Assembly (NCBI GenBank): GCA_030428385.1
Contig: JAUIDY010000024.1
Span: 1-58,109, forward strand
Source of the DNA: Rhodothermia bacterium
GTDB taxonomy: Bacteria > Bacteroidota > Rhodothermia > Rhodothermales > JAAAOL01
Reading direction: 5' to 3'
Length of the DNA: 58,109 bases
Both the position numbers and the translations under genes were made by a program. Positions 43,072-50,737 of this stretch are shown one piece after another (the stretch's first letter is position 1; each line of letters starts with the position of its first letter). Below the pieces are notes generated by a model. That model saw only the letters and a program-made list of their open reading frames with translations. It did not search any database and was not told the origin of the DNA.

Positions 43072-44832
43072 CTACTCCGTGACGACCTCTGCCTGCGCCT
43101 CGTTGTTGCTGGGGTTGGTGTCGTCGTCCAGCCCGCCAGTAATCGTGGCGGTGTTGGTAAGGCTGATGTGAACAAGCCCGATCATGGTGAGCGTGGCCTG
43201 CTGCCCGGATGTCAGTTCGCCCACGTCCCAGATCCCGGTATCGGCCGTGTAGGTTCCCTGTGTGGTGGTTTGGCTCAGGTGCGTGAAGCCGAAGTCGAGC
43301 AGGTCCGTGACCTCAACGCCTGTTGCCATGCTGGGGCCGTGGTTGGTGACGACGACGGTGAAGGTCGCCTCGTTGCTGAAAAAAACAACTTCAGGATCCA
43401 CCGTCTTGGTGATTGCGAGGTCGTAGCCCGAACCCGCGGTCAGCGTCACGGTTGCCTCGTTCGAGGTGCTGCCCCGGCCATCGTCGGCGACGTACGTAAA
43501 CGTGGTGCCGGTGAAGGTCGCCGGTGCGGAATAGGTAAATCCCCCGCCAGCATCCAGGCTGAGGCTGCCAGCGTCCACGTCCTGCACCAGCGCTACCGTG
43601 AGCACGTCATCGTTTGGGTCCGCGTCGTTGGCGAGCACCCCGAGCGGTGTCGGTACAATCAGCAGGCCGCCGTCGGGAACGACATAGGCATCGTCGGTGG
43701 CCGTGGGCGGATCATTCACTTCGAGGACGGTGATGGTAACCGCCGCCTCGTTGGACCTCTCTCCCTCCTCGTCCGCCATCCGATACGAAAACGTATCCGT
43801 ACCTACGAAGCCTGCGTTGGGGGTATACACCACCCGCCCGTTGTCCTGCGGCACCGCCGTGCCCATGCTGGGAGGCTGAATAATCATCACCGAGGCGGGG
43901 TCGAGTTCGCTGGTGTTGTCGCGGTCATTAGCGAGCACCAGCACCGCTACCGGGGTGTTCTCCAACGTCCGGGTTTGGTCCGGCACGGCCCGCGGCGGCT
44001 GGTTTCCCCGGTCGATGACCACCTGTACGTCATCGACAAAGTGTTGGTCGAATTCGTTACGCGTGGTCTCGTTCTCCCCTTCCTCATGCACTTCAAGGAA
44101 GACAACAAAATAACGGGTGCCGTCGGGAAGCCATAGGGTTGCCCGGGCAGCCTCCCATTTGTCTCCGCCCGTGTGGGTAAAAGGCGCGAACGTCTCGGCG
44201 AGCAGGCCGGGGACGGCGCTTAGAAACTGCTCCGGGTCGCCCTGTTGCGGAAAAGCGCTCGGATCACCGGCATAGGCATGGATGCGAACGCCGAAGGTGC
44301 GGCTGTCATCTGAGCCCGCCAAGAAGGCCAGCGTCCCGGCCTGCACGCGCACGCGCCGCATGGAGGAGCGCAGGCTGTCTGGGATGATCGATACATAGTC
44401 GAACACCTGAAACACCTGTGCCGCTGTCGAAGCGCCCGGGCCGTCGGGCGTCGTGGCGAGCAGTTGCAGGCCCTGCTGCCCCTCGCAAGCGATAACTTCT
44501 GTCTCGCGCAGGTCGCCCTGCCATCGCAGGGGGCGTTCGAGGAATTGAGGCGGCTGCTCCATGTCGCCATTTTCCTGCCAAGGCCCCGTGCAGTCGGGAA
44601 ACCCGCATACCAGTCGGGCAGGACATACGTTTATGGGCGAATCATCCGGCGGGTCCCCGAAGGCAAGCTCCGTTAGAATTTCCAGGATGGTGCCGATCAC
44701 CGTCTGGCATTCGTCAGGATCGAAGTCGGACGATTCGGGATCACACTCGGGTGGCAGCGTGCAGGCCGTCTGCGTCAGCATCAGCAACGCAGCCAGGACG
44801 AACATGATGAGATGGAAACGCCTGCTGTGCAT
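43072..44832 (-). CDS. Cys-rich lipoprotein with cadherin-like and DUF11-like repeats (paralogue 1)
   Basis: A 586-residue surface lipoprotein. Lipobox TQTAC (lipidated Cys about 24), then a short Cys-rich region with ILTELAFG and CGFPDCTGPWQENGDMEQ. 'ENGxxE' starts a jelly-roll-like module (to about 280). Two 'PPxAxxDxYxxxxG...VLANDxDxxxD' repeats (VLANDADPNDD, TFTGTTFTYVADDG) are cadherin-like/Ig-type repeats. The C-terminus is DUF11-like (DLAITKTVDPEVVFFSNEAT...NTATI). No T9SS tail. Last gene of the six-gene operon; paralogous to 44939 and 49117. Confidence 0.85.
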   Translation of the reverse strand: MHSRRFHLIMFVLAALLMLTQTACTLPPECDPESSDFDPDECQTVIGTILEILTELAFGDPPDDSPINVCPARLVCGFPDCTGPWQENGDMEQPPQFLERPLRWQGDLRETEVIACEGQQGLQLLATTPDGPGASTAAQVFQVFDYVSIIPDSLRSSMRRVRVQAGTLAFLAGSDDSRTFGVRIHAYAGDPSAFPQQGDPEQFLSAVPGLLAETFAPFTHTGGDKWEAARATLWLPDGTRYFVVFLEVHEEGENETTRNEFDQHFVDDVQVVIDRGNQPPRAVPDQTRTLENTPVAVLVLANDRDNTSELDPASVMIIQPPSMGTAVPQDNGRVVYTPNAGFVGTDTFSYRMADEEGERSNEAAVTITVLEVNDPPTATDDAYVVPDGGLLIVPTPLGVLANDADPNDDVLTVALVQDVDAGSLSLDAGGGFTYSAPATFTGTTFTYVADDGRGSTSNEATVTLTAGSGYDLAITKTVDPEVVFFSNEATFTVVVTNHGPSMATGVEVTDLLDFGFTHLSQTTTQGTYTADTGIWDVGELTSGQQATLTMIGLVHISLTNTATITGGLDDDTNPSNNEAQAEVVTE

Positions 44833-44883
44833 CGGATCACCTTCGAAAACCTTCAGGCCTTCACAACACCATACGGCTATCTA

Positions 44884-44912
44884 TTTATAAAAGCACCCTT
44901 TGCGTACAAAAG
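44884..44912 (-). promoter_or_regulatory. Weak candidate promoter before paralogue 1
   Basis: Minus strand reads TTTTGTACG, then TTTATAAATAG about 18 nt later, resembling the TTG/TAnnTTTG pattern of Bacteroidota promoters, in the 106-bp spacer before the 44832 start. The match is partial. Confidence 0.25.
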
Positions 44913-44938
44913 GACTCAAGCCAAATCCGCAGCCACGG

Positions 44939-46999
44939 TCAGTCCGTGCGAACCGTCAGCGTGGCGGTGGCGGTGTTGTTGGTCGGGTCGTCGCCGGTGC
45001 TGATCCCGGCCACAATACGGGCTTGTTGGATGATCAAGGGTGCCTGCTGAGGCTCGACGGTGATCATCACCGTCGCACGCACACCCGCCGCCAACGCCGC
45101 CAAGGTCCATCGTCCGGTTTCGAAGGTGCCGTGCGTGGCCTGGGTCTCAAGAACCGTGAAGAGCGCGGGCGGAACGGCAAAGGCCACCTCGATGTCGGTG
45201 GCATTGTTGGGGCCGTGGTTGTCCAGCGTGATGGTGTACGTCGTTTCGCCACCGAAAAAAACCGTGTCGGGGCTGACGCTGAGCCCAACGCCCAGGTCGT
45301 AGGCCGGGCCCTCGTTCACCAGCACCTGCGCCAGCCCCTCGTTCGAGCGTACGCCGTGCTCATCCACGGCCCAGTAGGTAAAGACATCGACGCTATCGAC
45401 AAAGCCGTCAGGAGGGCGATATAGCAGGCGGTGGTCGGGCATAATTTGCACCTGCCCGTGGGCCGCTGCTCCCACGCCTCCCAGCCGAAGGGTATCGCCA
45501 TCCAGGTCGAGGTCATTGTACAACACATCCAGCACCGTCTCGGAGCCGGGTGAGGCGTGAAACACATCCGGGATGGCGATGGGCGGGCGGTTGCCAATCA
45601 GGTAGACGTAAGCGATGTCTGACTCCAAGCGGCCATCGGTGGCGCGGTAGGTGAACTGGTCGTTGCCGGTGAAGCTGGCATCGGCGGTGTACGTGAAGCC
45701 GCCGTCATCTTGGAACGTCAGCGTGCCGTGCTGGGGGCCGCTTTCAAGCACCGCCGTCAACCGATCGCCGTCGGGATCGCTGTCATTGGCGAGGACGCCG
45801 CTTCCTTCGGGAACGGTGAGGGTGTTGTCGGGCTCCAGGTTGTACACATCCTGATTGGCCTGCGGCGGGCGAACCGGGCGCACCTCCACGGAAACAGGCG
45901 CACCTGCCCGCAGCCCATCTTCATCCTCCACGACATAGCTAAACACGTCGGTGCCTGCAAAGCCAGGATGCGGCGTGTAGTTGATGCCCACGCCTTCCAC
46001 CACAGCAGTCCCATTGGCAGGGCTGGAAACCACTTCCAGGGTAGCCGGAACGAGGTAGCCGTCCCAGTCTTCATCGTTGCGCAGGACCAGGATGCGCGTG
46101 CCTCGGTCCTGGGTGGTATACGCCTGATCGGGCGCAGCAATCGGCCCATACGGGCCCCCGTCGATCAGGATGTCTACATGATCGGCAAAGTGGTCGATGA
46201 ATTCGTCGTCGGTTTGGGCGGGGTCGTCCTGCTTGTTTTCGTGGGCTTCCAGAATCACGACGAAGAAGTCGGTTTCTTCGGGAAGGATATGTTCCACCTG
46301 CAACGGTTGCCAATCGTAGGCAAACGCATTGCCAAATTCATATTGAAGCGTGGACCAGTTGGAGGTCAGCAGTTCCCAATTCCCCGGATCAGAGGCTGGA
46401 ATCGCTTCGTGGTTGGCATTGGTGGGAAAGGTGTCCGGGTCGCCTGCGTAGGCATCGATGCGAATCCCAAATTGGTCATCCAGCGCGTCGGAGGGACCGG
46501 GTTGATCAACAAGGAAAGCAGCCTGGACACGCACGCGTCGTTTCAGCGAAAGCTCGGACGGTGGGGCGAGGTCAGTGTACCGAATGATCTGGTACACCTC
46601 CGACACACGTCCATCACCCGGGTCATCCGGATGGACGGTGTTCTCGAACTTCAGTCCCCGCGCCCCCTCACAGGCAGCCCTCCTGAATACAACCTCGGAG
46701 TCAGCATGATCACCATACCAGCGGCTGGGGGTATCAGACCCGCTAAAAAGCTCAAAACTGCCGTTTTCGTGCACGGGCATACAGTACGGGGCCTGGCATT
46801 GGAGCCGGAGCGGACAACGTACGTCGGCCGTGGGTGGGTTTCGCGTAGATGCAGGGCCGCCATAGGCCACCTCGGTGAGGATTTCGAGCAACTCGCAAAA
46901 CGCTTCGCTCTCCTCCTCCGGGTCGCAGGGACAACCCGACAGGCTGAGCGAAAGCACCGCCAGCAGCAAGGCAGGAGCAAGGACAAGTCGATGTTTCAT
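44939..46999 (-). CDS. Cys-rich lipoprotein with cadherin-like and DUF11-like repeats (paralogue 2)
   Basis: A 686-residue surface lipoprotein. Signal with lipobox LSLSGC, then ILTEVAYG, a Cys-rich stretch and YCMPVHENGSFELFSG, mirroring paralogue 1. A jelly-roll-like module follows (to about 280), then three cadherin-like repeats (GTAVVEGVGINYTPHPGFAG, VLANDSDPDGDRLTAVL, VLYNDLDLDGDTLRLG), then a DUF11-like end (LGVGLSVSPDTVFFGGETTY). One repeat longer than paralogues 1 and 3. The ATG at 46999 begins the signal peptide; an ATG at 47017 is possible. Confidence 0.85.
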   Translation of the reverse strand: MKHRLVLAPALLLAVLSLSLSGCPCDPEEESEAFCELLEILTEVAYGGPASTRNPPTADVRCPLRLQCQAPYCMPVHENGSFELFSGSDTPSRWYGDHADSEVVFRRAACEGARGLKFENTVHPDDPGDGRVSEVYQIIRYTDLAPPSELSLKRRVRVQAAFLVDQPGPSDALDDQFGIRIDAYAGDPDTFPTNANHEAIPASDPGNWELLTSNWSTLQYEFGNAFAYDWQPLQVEHILPEETDFFVVILEAHENKQDDPAQTDDEFIDHFADHVDILIDGGPYGPIAAPDQAYTTQDRGTRILVLRNDEDWDGYLVPATLEVVSSPANGTAVVEGVGINYTPHPGFAGTDVFSYVVEDEDGLRAGAPVSVEVRPVRPPQANQDVYNLEPDNTLTVPEGSGVLANDSDPDGDRLTAVLESGPQHGTLTFQDDGGFTYTADASFTGNDQFTYRATDGRLESDIAYVYLIGNRPPIAIPDVFHASPGSETVLDVLYNDLDLDGDTLRLGGVGAAAHGQVQIMPDHRLLYRPPDGFVDSVDVFTYWAVDEHGVRSNEGLAQVLVNEGPAYDLGVGLSVSPDTVFFGGETTYTITLDNHGPNNATDIEVAFAVPPALFTVLETQATHGTFETGRWTLAALAAGVRATVMITVEPQQAPLIIQQARIVAGISTGDDPTNNTATATLTVRTD

Positions 47000-47032
47000 G
47001 ACATCAAACCCCGTCAAGAAAGAAAGGCATGC

Positions 47033-49087
47033 TTACCGCAAGAGCACCATCTGGCGCACCGCACGAAAATCACCCATCTCGATTTCGTAGAAATACACCC
47101 CGCTCGGCCAGCCACGCCCGTCGAAGCGCACCGCGTGGCGACCAGCAGCGTAGTCGCGTTCGACCAGCGTCGCCTGCCTGCGCCCGAGGGTGTCGTAGAG
47201 CGTGAGGACGACGTGAGCGGACGCTTTCACGTCAAAGCGGATCGTGGTCTGCGGGTTGAAGGGGTTGGGGTAGTTGCTGTAGAGCGCGAAGGCGTCGGGA
47301 AGCTCCGAATCCTCCGTCCCAACGCCGCTGATGATGTTGACTACGGCGGAGCCCACCAGCCCCAAGGTGCTTTCGGTGGCTGACACGGAGAACACCCCGG
47401 CTTCGTCACCTGCGGTATACACCCCATTTTCGTCGATGCTGCCGCTGGTCGTCGCCCACGCCACGTCCACCCCGAGCGGCTGCCCAAACTGATCCACACC
47501 GAGGGCGCTAAACGTGACGGTCTCGCGGGCGATGAGGTCCACCTCGGCGGGGTTTACGTCGATGGCGGTGAGCACCGAGGCCTCATTTTCGATGGCGTAG
47601 CAGGTCACGAAGACGCTGGTCAGGTTCAGCCCCGTGGTCGGCGGCCCGTCGAAGACGGGTTGCAGGGCAGCCTGCGTGGGAAAATCGCCGGAGCCGGTGC
47701 TGCCGGTGAGGCATAACGTGTTGCCCCGCAGCGCGAGGCCCGTCACCACGTCGGCCTCGCTGCCGCCGAGGTAGGTCGCAAACCCAAGGTCACGGCCCGA
47801 GCCATCGACCCGCGCCAGGAACGCATCGGCCTCGCCCCCGGCATAAAACGGCTGGATCGCTTGCTGCGTCGGGAACGCCTCCGACACCGTCGCCCCGGCC
47901 ACATACACCCGCCCGGCGAGATCAACGGCTAGCCCCGCCCGGCCCATCTCGAAGCCGCCTGCGCTTCCGAGCCGGGTGCTGTAATCGAGCATCCATTGTT
48001 CACCCACCGGCATCAGCCGCAGCACAAAACGCTCGCGAAGCCCTTGCCATTCGCTTTGCCATGCGCCCGGCGTGGTGGGAAAGTCGCCCGACTGCGTCCA
48101 CCCCGTCGCCACCAGCCGCCCGTCGCCATCCAGCGCCAGCCCGGTGATTTGGTCGTTCTGTCCCCCACCGAGATACGTCGCCATGTCGAGCGCGGAGCCG
48201 TCAGCGGCGAGGCGGGCCAAAAACACATCACCTTCGAGGTCGCGGAGCGGCCCCGCGTAGTCGGCTTGCAAGGGCTGCACGGTCGGAAAGTCCGTCGAGG
48301 TGGTCACGCCGCCGACCCACACGTTGCCCTCGGCGTCCACGGCGATGCCTTGCGGGATCTCTTCCCGCGCACCGCCCAGATACGTGGCAAAATCGAGCGC
48401 ATAGCCGCCGTTCTGCGGCCTCAGCTTCGCCACAAACGCCTCCAGCGTGGCGAGGTCGGCATCGCCTGCGTAGGTCGGCTGCACCACCCCCGCGGTCACC
48501 GGAAAGTCGCGCGACGTGGTGGTGCCGGTCACATACAGGCTGCCGTCCAGCCCCACTGCCATCGCCGTGATGGTTTCATCGCCACTGCCACCGAGCGGGG
48601 TCGCCACATCGATCACAGCGCCATCCGCGCTGACGCAGGCGAGGAAGGCATCGGTAAACAGCTGGTCGCCGCCCCGAAACGGATGAATCGGGTTGGTAGT
48701 GAGCCAGGCATCCGACGTGGAGCTTCCCGCAAGACAGGGCCGCCCGTCCGCATCAATGACCATGCTGGTCACCACCTCTTCGCCCGTACCGCCCAGATGG
48801 GTTGCATAGACGAGGGCAGCCCCATCGGCGGCCAGTTTCGCCAGAAACGCGTCGCTGCCGATGAGTCCTCCCTGATACGCCGAGACGGGCGTGGCGGTAG
48901 GAAAATCATCCGACAGCGTCGTGCCCGCGACCCATACGTTCCCGTCGGCATCCAGCGCAAGACCCGTGCTGAGGTCCAGCGCACTGCCGCCGAGGTAGGT
49001 GGAAAACTGCAAGTTGGGCGTCTGGGCATGCGCCGTGAGCGCGAGCCCAAATACAAGCAGCAGAAAGAGAGGACGGAGAGCATACAT
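47033..49087 (-). CDS. Secreted SBBP propeller protein with T9SS tail
   Basis: A 684-residue secreted protein. The signal peptide ends AHAQ (about 22). About ten SBBP repeats follow: NVWVAGTTLSDDFPTATPVS, LYVTGTTTSRDFPVTAGV, VYVAGATVSEAFPTQQAI, with 'ATYLGG' strands between. After a short Ig-like part (IDVNPAEVDLIARETVTFS) the protein ends YSNYPNPFNPQTTIRF and a T9SS sorting domain. No enzymatic motif is seen; surface binding or structural role inferred. Gaps to neighbours of 29-33 bp indicate one operon. Confidence 0.9.
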   Translation of the reverse strand: MYALRPLFLLLVFGLALTAHAQTPNLQFSTYLGGSALDLSTGLALDADGNVWVAGTTLSDDFPTATPVSAYQGGLIGSDAFLAKLAADGAALVYATHLGGTGEEVVTSMVIDADGRPCLAGSSTSDAWLTTNPIHPFRGGDQLFTDAFLACVSADGAVIDVATPLGGSGDETITAMAVGLDGSLYVTGTTTSRDFPVTAGVVQPTYAGDADLATLEAFVAKLRPQNGGYALDFATYLGGAREEIPQGIAVDAEGNVWVGGVTTSTDFPTVQPLQADYAGPLRDLEGDVFLARLAADGSALDMATYLGGGQNDQITGLALDGDGRLVATGWTQSGDFPTTPGAWQSEWQGLRERFVLRLMPVGEQWMLDYSTRLGSAGGFEMGRAGLAVDLAGRVYVAGATVSEAFPTQQAIQPFYAGGEADAFLARVDGSGRDLGFATYLGGSEADVVTGLALRGNTLCLTGSTGSGDFPTQAALQPVFDGPPTTGLNLTSVFVTCYAIENEASVLTAIDVNPAEVDLIARETVTFSALGVDQFGQPLGVDVAWATTSGSIDENGVYTAGDEAGVFSVSATESTLGLVGSAVVNIISGVGTEDSELPDAFALYSNYPNPFNPQTTIRFDVKASAHVVLTLYDTLGRRQATLVERDYAAGRHAVRFDGRGWPSGVYFYEIEMGDFRAVRQMVLLR

Positions 49088-49116
49088 GGTAGTGGCTCGG
49101 TCTGGTTGGAGGTGCC

Positions 49117-50670
49117 TCAGCCCACGGTGACGGTCACGGTGGCTTCGTTGGAAACGGCCCCTTCGTTGTCTTCGATGGTGTAGGTAAAGGTATCCACCCC
49201 TGTAAACGTAGGGTCGGGGAGGTAGAATAGGAAGCCGCCGGGTTCGATAAACACCTCGCCCCGCGTGGGTTGCTGGATTATGGTGATGGCATCGGGGTTG
49301 AGCGTACCGTCGGGGTCGATGTCGTTGGCGAACACGACGATCTGCACGGTGATGCCTTGTGGCGTGCTGGCCGCATCGTCGTTGGCGATGGGCGGCTGGT
49401 TGCCCGCTTCGCCCGTGATCGTCACAGTGACTTCGGCGGAGGTGTCATCGCCGTCGCTGGCGGTGTACGTAAACTGGTCGGTGCCTGCAAAGTCATCACC
49501 CGGCACGTAGGTGAAGCCACCGTTGTCGGCCAGCGTGAGCGTGCCGTTGGGGGCGTCCTGCACCAGGATAGCCGTCAGCGCATCGCCGTCGCCGTCGCGG
49601 TCGTTCGCCAGCACCCCGATGTCCGCAGGCACGAGCAGGAGGTTGCTCCCCGTTGCCAGGGCATAAAAATCATCATTCGACACGGGCACGTCTTCCACGG
49701 GCAGAATGGTGAGGGTGACGGTGGCTTCGTTGGAGAAAAAGCCCTGGTCGTCGGCCACGCGGTACGTAAAGGTGTCTTCGCCGAAATAATTGGGGCGCGG
49801 CGTGTAGACCTGCCCATCTACGGTGCCGTTTTGGGGATCGCTGGTTTGAACACTCAGCAGGTTGAGGCTGCCGTCGGGGTCGGTGGCGTTGGGATAAAAG
49901 CCCCAGACCTCATCTTCGCGTAAGGTGCCCGTCTGGTGGTACGCGGTGGGCGCCTGGTTGCCCTGATCGAGGGCCACCTGCGCATAGTCGAGGAACAGCG
50001 AGTCTCCCGGAGTTGCGTCCACATTAAACGTCAAAAAGCGGGTTTCGGGAGGCAGCATCATGACCAGATCAATGGGCTCCCACGTTGCGGGGTCATCATC
50101 TACCGCGAAGGTTGTGGGTCGGGTTTCAATGAAGTCTTCCGAGCTCCCGCTTCCCAAACGCCATGCATCCAAATGAAGCGTCCCCGCCGTTCCTGTGGCA
50201 TGGAGGCTGTTGGCCCAGACGCGGACACGGGCACGCAGGCCGTCCGCGTTGGCCAATTCTGCCGGGGGAATCACGTCTGCTAACGCAATCCACTGCTGCG
50301 TTGAGGTCTGCACTACCATACCGGTTTCGCCCAAACAGACTACATCGTCCGTATGCGCCCCGCCACTAAAATGAGCGACCTCCAGCCCAAGGCGTTCTTC
50401 GAAACCTCCATTTTCGAGCACCTGACGGCACTGCGCGCCCCGGCAGGGCAGGCTCACACAGCCGCCTGCGCTTTGCGAGGGAGGTAGGGGCTCTGTCTCC
50501 CCGTAGGCCGCCTCGGTCAGGGTGGCGATCAGGTTAAAAAGGGTAGCATCACAGTCGGCGAGGTCATACTCCTCAGACTCGGAATCACATTCCGGAAAAA
50601 CACACCCGCTACTCACGCAGGCAAGCAGAAAGAGGCCGAGCACGAACCGAAGTAATGAACGAGCAGACAT
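49117..50670 (-). CDS. Cys-rich lipoprotein with cadherin-like repeats (paralogue 3)
   Basis: A 517-residue surface lipoprotein. Signal MSARSLLRFVLGLFLLA with lipobox VSSGC, then IATLTEAAYG, a Cys-rich stretch and LENGGFEERLG. It ends in three cadherin-like repeats (VLANDRDGDGDALTAIL, VVFANDIDPDGTLNPD) and no DUF11-like domain. The ATG at 50670 begins the signal peptide; the longer frame upstream overlaps the PL26-like gene and is not coding. Confidence 0.85.
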   Translation of the reverse strand: MSARSLLRFVLGLFLLACVSSGCVFPECDSESEEYDLADCDATLFNLIATLTEAAYGETEPLPPSQSAGGCVSLPCRGAQCRQVLENGGFEERLGLEVAHFSGGAHTDDVVCLGETGMVVQTSTQQWIALADVIPPAELANADGLRARVRVWANSLHATGTAGTLHLDAWRLGSGSSEDFIETRPTTFAVDDDPATWEPIDLVMMLPPETRFLTFNVDATPGDSLFLDYAQVALDQGNQAPTAYHQTGTLREDEVWGFYPNATDPDGSLNLLSVQTSDPQNGTVDGQVYTPRPNYFGEDTFTYRVADDQGFFSNEATVTLTILPVEDVPVSNDDFYALATGSNLLLVPADIGVLANDRDGDGDALTAILVQDAPNGTLTLADNGGFTYVPGDDFAGTDQFTYTASDGDDTSAEVTVTITGEAGNQPPIANDDAASTPQGITVQIVVFANDIDPDGTLNPDAITIIQQPTRGEVFIEPGGFLFYLPDPTFTGVDTFTYTIEDNEGAVSNEATVTVTVG

Positions 50671-50737
50671 GAAGGGGACCCTTATAAGCGGGAGCATCAC
50701 TAGAAGAAGCCAAACCGATGATGAAAACGGCTCAACG